Assembly (NCBI GenBank): GCA_030151765.1
Contig: JASLCW010000464.1
Span: forward strand, 1-8,648
DNA from: Marmoricola sp.
Lineage (GTDB): Bacteria; Actinomycetota; Actinomycetes; Propionibacteriales; Nocardioidaceae
Length of the DNA stretch: 8,648 nt
Direction: 5' to 3'
Part shown: in pieces, positions 1 to 6,600 of the stretch
How positions within the stretch are numbered: the first letter of the stretch is position 1
Layout: each line of letters starts with the position of its first letter
Program-made: the position numbers and the translations under genes
Notes under the pieces: generated by a model
What the model saw: the letters and a program-made list of their open reading frames with translations, nothing else
Database searches by the model: none
What the model was told of the DNA's origin: nothing

Positions 1-824
1 CGCTGCCGCTCTTCATCAAGTGGGACGACTCCGAGTACGGCCTGCGCGCGAAGGCGCACGGCGTACCGACGGTGAGCTTCCCGGGCGCGGCCGTGTGGCA
101 CATCCCGTGGACGGACAAGAACGACGAGGTCGACTGGCAGTCCTACTTCCACGAGCGGAATCGCTTCGTGGCGGCCCTGCTGCACAGCCCCTTCCCGCAC
201 GGCGGCAAGCTGATCCGGGAGAGCTTCAGCATCACGCTCAAGCACCTGATCTCGATGCAGTACTCCACCGCCGAGATCCGTGACATGGCCCTGGCGGACG
301 TCCTCGCCGGTCCGGAGCGGCTGCACGAGGAACTGGGCACGAAGCTGCCGCAGGTCCGCGCCACGGCGGCCGCCTACCAGGACGGCCGCGTCGAGCCCGA
401 CCCCGACGCCTTCCCGCCGGTACGCCGCGCCAAGCCGCGCAAGAAGAACGACCTGTCGATCGTGCCCTCGCTGCCTTCGCGGGTGCTCTCCGGAGGATGG
501 GGCGTGCTGCGCCAGGCGCGCGCCGTACGACCGCTCTCGCGGGAGTTCCCCGAGATCACGATCCCGGCGATCGACGCCAAGTGGTACCGCATGGCGACCG
601 CCGACTCGGCGGTCGTGAGCATGCGCGACCAGACCGGCGCGGTCTTCCTGCAGCGTGATCCGGCCGAATTCCGACGGCAGCTCAAGCGCAGCACCGAACT
701 GCACAAGCGACTCTTCGACGAGTGGGGCGCGCTCTCGCAGCGGTACCGCGAGGCGCTCGGCGAGATCACCTCGCCGGAGCGTTGGGAGCGGACCTTCTCC
801 GAACCCGAGGAGGGCCAGAACTGA
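1..824 (+). CDS. glfT2: galactofuranosyltransferase GlfT2, C-terminal part (5' end outside window)
   Basis: The reading frame is open from the first complete codon at position 3 and ends at TGA 822-824, giving 273 residues of a longer protein. It matches the C-terminal part of GlfT2, the processive GT2-family enzyme that adds galactofuranose from UDP-Galf to a lipid-linked galactan at the cytoplasmic membrane face. Visible hallmarks are WDDSEYG (WDD at 21-29) and a WHIPW motif whose His codon is 99-101. The second Asp and this His are 24 residues apart, the same spacing as the catalytic Asp372 and His396 I recall for M. tuberculosis GlfT2. On that numbering the fragment runs from about residue 364 to 636, close to the usual 637-residue end, so the 3' end looks complete. 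The metal-binding DxD motif lies upstream and cannot be seen. The wzm start codon overlaps its stop codon, so the two are surely co-transcribed. GlfT2 identity is strong; the exact polymer made in this organism is inferred. Confidence 0.93.
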   Translation, partial: LPLFIKWDDSEYGLRAKAHGVPTVSFPGAAVWHIPWTDKNDEVDWQSYFHERNRFVAALLHSPFPHGGKLIRESFSITLKHLISMQYSTAEIRDMALADVLAGPERLHEELGTKLPQVRATAAAYQDGRVEPDPDAFPPVRRAKPRKKNDLSIVPSLPSRVLSGGWGVLRQARAVRPLSREFPEITIPAIDAKWYRMATADSAVVSMRDQTGAVFLQRDPAEFRRQLKRSTELHKRLFDEWGALSQRYREALGEITSPERWERTFSEPEEGQN

Positions 825-1879
825 TGCGCGCGGGCAACAAGGTAGGAGTCGGCGCCGACACCGACGAGAGCGGACGCCGGCAGGACGCCGCCAAGCGCGC
901 GCGCCGGCTGGCCCGGGCCAAGGCGGACTCGATGCCGGTCGTCGCGGCCGTGGACGGCCCGCGCGTCGACCGGCACGTCGAGGCGCCGATGGTCGCACCT
1001 GCCCCTCGCGGCGGCGTGATCGAGGTCTTCCAGAACCCCTATCTGTTGCGGCTGATCGTGCAGCGGCAGCTTGCCGCGATGTACGCCGCGTCCTTCCTCG
1101 GCCTGCTCTGGTCCTACATCCAGCCGGCCATGCGCTTCGCCGTCTACTACGCGGTGATGGGCATCATCCTCAAGATGCACGCCGGTACGCCGGCCTTCGC
1201 GATCCACCTCTTCTGCGGCATCGTCTTCGTGCACTACTTCTCCGAGACGTGGAGCGGCGGCACCCGCTCGATCTGGCAGAACCGCTCGCTGGTGCTGAAG
1301 ATGCGGATGCCCCGCGAGATCTTCCCGGTCGCGTCGATGATGGTGGCGCTCTACCACACCTTCCCGCAGGTGATCCTGCTGATCTTCTGCTGCGTGATCA
1401 CCGGCTGGCAGGTGACCTGGGCCGGTGTCGGCGCCGGCCTGCTCGGCATGGCCATCCTGATGTTCTTCGCGACCGCTATGGCGCTGCTCTTCAGCGCGCT
1501 CAACGTCTTCTTCCGCGACGTGCAGAACATCGTCCAGACGATGCTCCAGTTCATGCACTTCCTGGTGCCGATGATGTACCCGTTCAGCCGGATCTACGAG
1601 GTGCACGCGGCGCATCCGGTGATGTACCAGTTCTACATGGCCAATCCGATCTCGGAGGCCGTCCTGCTGATGCAGCGCTTCTTCTGGTGGGGCGTCGTGC
1701 CGGCCTCCTCGCGCGAGGGCAATCACCTCATCGACCCCGACACCGGCAAGCGCACGCTGGAGTTCCCGCCGGACATGTGGACGCGGGGTCTGCTGATGCT
1801 GGCCCTGTCGGTGCTCTTCGTCTTCCTGGCGCAGCGTTACTTCTCGCGCGTCGAGGGCAAGTTCCCGGAGCGGATGTGA
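824..1879 (+). CDS. wzm: ABC-2 type polysaccharide export permease (Wzm)
   Basis: This 351-residue membrane subunit should pair with the ATPase encoded next to export a lipid-linked polysaccharide, most likely the galactan made by GlfT2; the mycobacterial pair Rv3783/Rv3781 does this. The ATG at 824 overlaps the glfT2 stop (TGATG) and has GAGGAGG at 807-813, 10 nt upstream; the frame extends further upstream but into glfT2 without a better signal. Family hallmarks are an amphipathic entry segment with LGLLWSYIQP (about residues 92-101) and NVFFRDVQNIV (227-237). About six membrane helices are visible, near 101-118, 124-140, 168-193, 200-225, 236-256 and 321-337, with a polar loop at 293-320 before the last one. 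Unusual is an N-terminal extension of about 65 residues before the conserved region: residues 18-33 hold eight Arg/Lys, followed by a Pro/Val/Ala-rich stretch. Typical Wzm proteins are about 260-290 residues and lack it. Confidence 0.93.
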   Translation: MRAGNKVGVGADTDESGRRQDAAKRARRLARAKADSMPVVAAVDGPRVDRHVEAPMVAPAPRGGVIEVFQNPYLLRLIVQRQLAAMYAASFLGLLWSYIQPAMRFAVYYAVMGIILKMHAGTPAFAIHLFCGIVFVHYFSETWSGGTRSIWQNRSLVLKMRMPREIFPVASMMVALYHTFPQVILLIFCCVITGWQVTWAGVGAGLLGMAILMFFATAMALLFSALNVFFRDVQNIVQTMLQFMHFLVPMMYPFSRIYEVHAAHPVMYQFYMANPISEAVLLMQRFFWWGVVPASSREGNHLIDPDTGKRTLEFPPDMWTRGLLMLALSVLFVFLAQRYFSRVEGKFPERM

Positions 1880-1882
1880 CCC

Positions 1883-2665
1883 ATGACTGAATCGATCGTG
1901 GTCGAGAACGTCTCCAAGGTGTTCTCGATGCAATATCACCGGACCCTCAAGCAGATGGCCGTCGCCAGCGTGCGCCGGCTGCCGCTGAAGGAGTCCTTCC
2001 TGGCCGTCAACGACGTGAGCTTCACGGTCGAGCAGGGCGAGTCGATCGGCCTCATGGGCCTCAACGGCTCCGGCAAGTCGACGCTGCTCAAGCTGATCAA
2101 CGGCGTACTCCGTCCCGATCACGGGACGATTCAGACGCGGGGCCGCATCGCCGGCCTGATCGCCACCGGCGCCGGCTTCCATCCGCAGCTCTCGGGTCGC
2201 GAGAATCTCTTCCTCAATGCCGCGATCCTGGGCATGAGCGAGGCGGAGACCCGGCGCAAGTTCGACGAGATCGTCGCCTTCGCCGACATCGGGAAGTTCC
2301 TCGACACCCCGGTCTCGCACTATTCGTCGGGCATGTACGCGCGCCTCGGCTTCTCGATCGCCGTGCACGTCGACGCGGACATCTTCCTGGCCGACGAGGT
2401 GCTCGCGGTCGGTGACCGTCCCTTCAAGAAGAAGTGCCTGACCCGGATGCAGGAGATCCGCCAGCAGGGCACCACCATCTTCTACGTCAGCCACGCCTCC
2501 GCCTCGGTGCGGGCGATGTGCGACCGCGTCCTCGTGCTCGAGTCGGGACACCTCAACTTCGACGGCGACGTCGACGAGGGGATCCACTTCCTCGAGTACG
2601 ACGACAGCGAATCGGACAACGAGATGGAAGCCGAGTTGGACGCCGAGTTGGGCGCGGACATCTGA
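1883..2665 (+). CDS. wzt: ABC polysaccharide export ATPase (Wzt, short form)
   Basis: This 260-residue ATPase energises the Wzm permease. It has Walker A GLNGSGKST (59-67), the Wzt-style GFHPQLSGRENL segment (98-109), signature YSSGM (147-151), Walker B IFLADE (167-172) with catalytic E172, D-loop VGD (176-178) and switch His204. There is no room for the C-terminal carbohydrate-binding domain of long Wzt proteins such as E. coli O9a, so it belongs to the short class seen in mycobacteria, which does not read a terminal cap on the glycan. The ATG lies 3 nt after the wzm stop, with GGAGCGG at 1867-1873 as the likely ribosome site. The C-terminus is odd: residues 240-260 hold ten Asp/Glu and no basic residue, with an acidic residue at nearly every second position from 243 to 255. 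Last gene of the glfT2-wzm-wzt unit. Confidence 0.94.
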   Translation: MTESIVVENVSKVFSMQYHRTLKQMAVASVRRLPLKESFLAVNDVSFTVEQGESIGLMGLNGSGKSTLLKLINGVLRPDHGTIQTRGRIAGLIATGAGFHPQLSGRENLFLNAAILGMSEAETRRKFDEIVAFADIGKFLDTPVSHYSSGMYARLGFSIAVHVDADIFLADEVLAVGDRPFKKKCLTRMQEIRQQGTTIFYVSHASASVRAMCDRVLVLESGHLNFDGDVDEGIHFLEYDDSESDNEMEAELDAELGADI

Positions 2666-2681
2666 CCGACGGCGTACGAAA

Positions 2682-2709
2682 AGGGGCCCCGCCGACCGGC
2701 GGGACCCCT
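2682..2709. terminator. intrinsic terminator between convergent genes
   Basis: A 12-bp stem (2682-2693 with 2698-2709) has a single C/A mismatch (2687/2704) and a GACC tetraloop. On the minus strand the hairpin is followed by TTTT (complement of 2679-2682), so it is best formed for the gene at 2731-3426. On the plus strand it is followed only by a weak CTCTCGT, so stopping there after wzt is plausible but weaker. It begins 16 nt after the wzt stop codon. Confidence 0.85.
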
Positions 2710-2730
2710 CTCGTGCGATGCGGTTCGCGA

Positions 2731-3426
2731 TCAGCTGCTGGACACGCTGCCGACGAAGATGCAGACATTGCCGCTGCCGTAGACGCCATTGCCTCCGGTG
2801 AGGTTGCCGCGCTTGACGAAGCCGCCGCTCCAGCCGCGCATCCACGATCCGTCGGGTGCCACAGCGGCGAAGTCGCTGCTGTCCTGTGCGTCGCCGTCCG
2901 CGGAGTTGGGGCCGACGCTGTCGTACTCGACCTGGGTGTCGGTCTCCGGGCTGTTGGTGTTCAGGAAGTCCGTCGACGCGTTGCCGCCGTTGAGCTCGTC
3001 GTTGCGGGAGTTCAGCAGGGAGCCGTTGCGTGAGGTCTTCACGTAGATCTCGTAGTGGGTGCGATCGCTCGCATCGTCGTTGAAGCACTTCGCGTAGAGA
3101 GTGAGCGCACCGGCCCGGTGCAGGACGACCGGCTTGGCGTTGAGGCGGCCGGCATTCTCGTCGGCTCCGGCTGCGGCAGGCACCCGCACCATCGGGATCG
3201 ACCTCGCGAACTGGCCGCGCTTGACCTGGGTCGCCGTCAGCGTGCCGGCCTTCACCTTGTTGGCGGTGATGGTGTTGTTCTTGAGCTTGGCGCCGGCGAT
3301 GCTCTTGTTCTTGATGTTCTTGCCGTTGATCAGGTGCCCGGCAGCCGCGGGGCCGCCGAGTGCGATGAAGAGTGCCAGGCAGGCGATCGTGATCGCCAGT
3401 GATTGTTCCTTGAGCCTACGAAGCAT
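2731..3426 (-). CDS. secreted protein of unknown function with four N-terminal 10-residue repeats
   Basis: The protein is 231 residues. The ATG at 3424-3426 is chosen because GAAGGA (complement of 3433-3438) sits 6 nt upstream and a signal peptide follows at once: basic MLRRLK, hydrophobic core about 9-23, and a likely AAA/AAG cleavage area at 27-30. An in-frame start 32 codons further up would bury the signal peptide and the dyad at 3456-3480. The mature protein opens with four exact ten-residue units at 33-42, 43-52, 53-62 and 63-72, of the pattern [IL]-x-[AG]-x-x-[ILV]-K-x-[GNK]-[ST] (the last ends in Gln). I have seen similar Asn/Lys/Thr repeats in other actinobacterial exported proteins of unknown role. 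The rest is Asn/Asp/Ser/Gly-rich and probably beta-structured. Mature Cys residues are C114 and C222 only, a possible disulfide. It is divergent from the amidase gene and shares its upstream region. I do not recognise a function; surface or wall location is inferred. Confidence 0.88.
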   Translation of the reverse strand: MLRRLKEQSLAITIACLALFIALGGPAAAGHLINGKNIKNKSIAGAKLKNNTITANKVKAGTLTATQVKRGQFARSIPMVRVPAAAGADENAGRLNAKPVVLHRAGALTLYAKCFNDDASDRTHYEIYVKTSRNGSLLNSRNDELNGGNASTDFLNTNSPETDTQVEYDSVGPNSADGDAQDSSDFAAVAPDGSWMRGWSGGFVKRGNLTGGNGVYGSGNVCIFVGSVSSS

Positions 3427-3455
3427 GGTGGGTCCTTCGGGTTCAGTGTTGGGAT

Positions 3456-3480
3456 GATTCGATCCCGGCGAGATCGAATC
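3456..3480. promoter_or_regulatory. perfect 9-7-9 inverted repeat in the leader of the secreted-protein gene
   Basis: GATTCGATC (3456-3464) and GATCGAATC (3472-3480) are exact reverse complements around a 7-nt spacer. The dyad lies 30 nt upstream of the minus-strand start, between its ribosome site and a possible -10 (TATGGT on the minus strand, complement of 3486-3491; no convincing -35). It could be an operator just downstream of the promoter, or a hairpin in the transcript leader. Both readings are inference; the dyad itself is seen directly. Confidence 0.6.
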
Positions 3481-3523
3481 GGATGACCATAGCCAAATCG
3501 CCTTGATTGCGGAGCCGATCATT

Positions 3524-3566
3524 TAATTACGCTATTGTAATTAGGCGAATTACTCGTTTGTAATTA
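3524..3566. repeat. two tandem TAATTAC-N6-GTAATTA dyads, candidate operator
   Basis: Copy 1 is TAATTAC (3524-3530), 6 nt, GTAATTA (3537-3543), a perfect dyad. Copy 2 is GAATTAC (3547-3553), 6 nt, GTAATTA (3560-3566), with one mismatch. The same layout shows as a direct repeat of TTGTAATTAG at 3535-3544 and 3558-3567. The copies are 23 bp apart, about two helical turns, which suits two regulator dimers on one DNA face. The AT content contrasts sharply with the flanking genes. No regulator gene lies in the window, so the binding protein is unknown. Confidence 0.6.
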
Positions 3567-3567
3567 G

Positions 3568-3590
3568 CGACTTTCGCTGGACAGAAGTCG
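3568..3590. repeat. 6-bp inverted repeat CGACTT-N11-AAGTCG
   Basis: CGACTT (3568-3573) and AAGTCG (3585-3590) are exact reverse complements with an 11-nt spacer. The dyad directly follows the tandem TAATTAC dyads and covers the possible -35 of the amidase gene (TGGACA, 3578-3583). It may be a second operator. Six matching bases alone can occur by chance. Confidence 0.35.
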
Positions 3591-3607
3591 TGGTACTCAT
3601 GTGAATA
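3578..3607 (+). promoter_or_regulatory. possible promoter of the amidase gene
   Basis: TGGACA (3578-3583) differs from the TTGACA consensus at one base. The best -10 at acceptable spacing is GTGAAT (3601-3606, spacer 17) or TGAATA (3602-3607, spacer 18), both poor matches to TATAAT. If real, transcription would start near 3613-3616 and the downstream copy of the 16-bp direct repeat would straddle the start site. Confidence 0.25.
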
Positions 3608-3624
3608 TTGGTGCTCGTGTGAAT
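3591..3624 (+). repeat. 16-bp tandem direct repeat upstream of the amidase gene
   Basis: TGGTACTCATGTGAAT (3591-3606) and TGGTGCTCGTGTGAAT (3609-3624) match at 14 of 16 positions and are separated by 2 nt (18-bp period). They end 11 nt before the ribosome site AGGAG (3636-3640). Each copy carries a start codon followed at once by TGA (ATG-TGA at 3599-3604, GTG-TGA at 3617-3622), which may be coincidental. It could be a binding site for a direct-repeat regulator, or a small local duplication. Confidence 0.5.
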
Positions 3625-3650
3625 TCCTTCCCCACAGGAGCACCTTTTTC

Positions 3651-6600
3651 ATGTCGTTTGGCAAGGACCGCTATGTCGCCGTCTGTCAGCAATTGCTGGT
3701 GGCCGGTACCGTGGCCATGCTCGGCGTCACCGCGACCGGTGCGCTGACGCTCGACATCGTCGCGCCCGATGCGGGAACGGTGCCCTCACGCCCGGTGACC
3801 AAGGGTCCGAGCGCCCCGGTGCGGATGCCGGCCAGTGGTCAGGTGCAGGCGCCGGCGGTGTCGGCGCCTCCGGTGCGCGCCGAGGTGGCCGCGAAGCCGG
3901 TGGCGCCGAAGGTCCGCCAGGTGGCGCTCTCCGCCCCGGCGCAGGCGCCCGCGAAGGCTCCTGCGAGGTCCGCGACCCAGGCTCCCGGGAAGACCACCGC
4001 CAAGACCACCGACGTCGCCCCGCGTACGACGGCCCCGACCGCGAATGCGGGCAGCATCGCCGGCCTCCCCGTCGTACTGACGAGCCCGGCCGAGTCCGTC
4101 CAGGGTTTCGCCACCGTCGGCGCGGTCTGGAACCACGGCGTGAACCTGTCGGAGGACGCGATCGCCTTCGAAGTGCGCACCGAACGTGCCGGCGTGTGGT
4201 CGTCGTGGCAGCGACTGGAATACCACACCGATCACGCGCCGGACGGAGCCGAGGCCGCCTCCGGCACCGACCGCCCGGGCACCGAGCCCACGGTCGTGGG
4301 CCACGTCGAGCGCGTGCAGCTGCGCGTCGCCTCCTCGCGCGGCGTACCGGCCGGCCTGGAGTTCTCGCTGATCGATCCCGGCAGCACCACGCTTGCCGAG
4401 GGCAACGCCGCCATCGACACCTCGCGGATCCCGGCCTCGGACGCGACCAGCAAGGCCGCGCCGATCGAGTCGACCGCGGGCCTGCCGACCGATTCAGTGC
4501 CGTCGAGCTCCGGTGACCTGTCGCTGTCGGCGATGAAGGTCACCCCGAAGCCGCAGATCTTCTCCCGTGCCCAGTGGGGCGCCGACGAGAAGCTCCGCGA
4601 GAAGGGACTGCCCGACTACGGCACCATCAAGACCGGCTTCGTGCACCACACGGTGAATGCGAACAACTACAGCAAGGCCGACGTCCCTGCGATCATCCGC
4701 AGCATCTACGCGTACCACGTGCTCTCCCGCGGCTGGCGCGACATCGGCTACAACTTCCTGGTCGACCGCTTCGGGCGGATCTGGGAGGGCCGGTACGGCG
4801 GCGTCGACAAGCCGGTGACCGGAGCGCACACCTCGGGCTTCAACGACGTCGCCTTCGCGATGTCGGCGATCGGCAACTTCGACATCGCCAAGCCGCCGCA
4901 GGCCGTGATCGACGCCTATGCGCGCCTCTTCGCATGGAAGCTGTCCATGTACAACATCTCCGCGACCGCGACCGGCCTGAAGCTGCACGGCCGCACCCTC
5001 CACGCGATCAACGGACACCGCGATGTCGGCCAGACCGCCTGCCCCGGCAAGTATCTCTACGCCAGGATCCCGGACATCCGCGCCGAGGCGGCCCGCATCC
5101 AGGCGTCGGCGCAGACCTATGACCCGAACCAGACCCCGGCCGCCGCGAGTGCGCAGCCGTCGGGGATCAGGCCCGGGGGAGTGCGCAGCCTGCTCGGCCG
5201 CGCGCACCGCGCCGACGTGGCGCTGATGACCGGCGACGGTCACCTCGCGGTACTCCCGCTCGGTGGCGTGCTCCGCTTCCGGGGCGGCATCGCGAGCACC
5301 GGTTCGTGGGCGGGCGCGGTGCCGGTCGGCGACATCACCGGTGACGGCCGCGGCGACGTCCTCACGCCCGCGGGCAAGGGCCGGGGCTGGCTGCTGCACG
5401 CAGGCAAGAAGGGGGGCCGGATCGCCGCGAAGGCAACAGGCCGGTCGATCCTCGGCAAGGCCGTGTCGCTGATCGCCGTCGGCGACTGGGACGGCGACCG
5501 CCGGGCCGATGTCCTGGGCATCACGAAGAAGGGCGCCCTCGTGCTCTTCCGCGGCCGCGGTGCCGGTTCCTTCACGAAGGCGAAGGTGCTGGCGAAGCGC
5601 TGGCCCTATGTGCGGACCGTGGCCGGAGGCGATCTCGATCGCAACGGCCGGCCCGAGTTGCTGGTGCAGGACAAGTCCGGCCACCGCTACCGGATCCCGT
5701 CACTCGCACCGACGCGCCTCGGTGCCCGCGTGCCGGTGGCCATCCCGCACACCTACACCGCCTACTACGGCGGCGGCGACATGACCGGCGACGGTCTGGC
5801 CGACGTCTGGGCGCGCTCGCGCACGGGCGCCGCCTACGTGCTGCCCGGCAACGGCCGCGGTGGCTTCGGCAACCCGCTCGGCCCCTTCGGCGGCTTCGAC
5901 GGCCTCCGTCTCCGCGGGGTCATCGGGATGACCGGCGGCTCGCGCCCCGACGTCGTCGCGGTGAATCGCAAGGGCGCGCTCGTCGTACGGGCGAACAACG
6001 AGCAGACCAATGTCGGCCAGGTGATCGTCGCCCGCAAGATCGGCCGTACGCCGAGCCAGGTGCTCACCGTCGGTGACTGGAACCACGACGGCAAGGGCGA
6101 CGTGATCGTCCGCACCGACGCCGGCAGCCGGCTCTACCTCATGCGTGGCAAGGGCAATGGCGGTTTCGACACCGCGGTGGCGATGGGTGGCGACTGGTCG
6201 AAGGTCAGCCGCCTCTCCGCGGTCGGCGACATCACCGGCGACGGCTATCCCGATCTCGTCGGGCGGAATGCCACGGGCACGCTCGTCGTCTACCCGGGCA
6301 ACGGGGTCAGCGGCTTCAAGGCGCCGCAGCGCCTGCCAGCGAAGGTCCGCACGACCAACCTCGTCGGCGGCACGTCCTGGGTGACGGGACACTTCCCGTC
6401 GTCGATCGCCGGATCCTCCGACGGAAGCTTCGTGCCGCTGGGTGGCTCGACCGGCGTGTCCGCGATCGCCCGTGCCAGTGGCGCGTCGATGAGCCAGTAC
6501 GACTGGGTGATCGGTGCCGGCGACGTCAACGGCGACGGGCACCCCGACCTGGTGGTGCGCAAGCGTTCCTCGGGCGCGCTGTGGCTGATCCCCGGCACCG

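Noticed and set aside
722..823. Upstream extension of the wzm frame to 722
   Set aside because: It would overlap glfT2 by about 100 nt, while ATG 824 has a good GAGGAGG and the usual TGATG coupling.
374..3088. 904-codon open frame on the minus strand
   Set aside because: It is antisense to glfT2, wzm and wzt, all of which have clear family motifs and ribosome sites. Its product is Arg/His/Asp-rich with no recognisable domain, typical of an antisense shadow in high-GC DNA.
3055..3457. Two plus-strand frames opposite the secreted-protein gene (3055-3402 and 3101-3457)
   Set aside because: The minus-strand reading has a signal peptide, exact ten-residue repeats and a ribosome site; the plus-strand frames have none of these and no ribosome site.
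3427..3522. Earlier start for the secreted protein at 3522
   Set aside because: It would place 32 residues before a classical signal peptide and would translate through the 9-7-9 dyad; GAAGGA fits the ATG at 3426.
3521..3570. AT-rich patch as an attachment site or island edge
   Set aside because: There is no tRNA, integrase or flanking duplication nearby, and the genes on both sides have the same codon character; a regulatory region explains it better.
4494..5684. 396-codon minus-strand frame opposite the amidase
   Set aside because: It is antisense to the PGRP domain and the start of the repeat units, has no motif, and has shadow-like composition. The same holds for 5700-6833 (minus) and 7416-8564 (minus).
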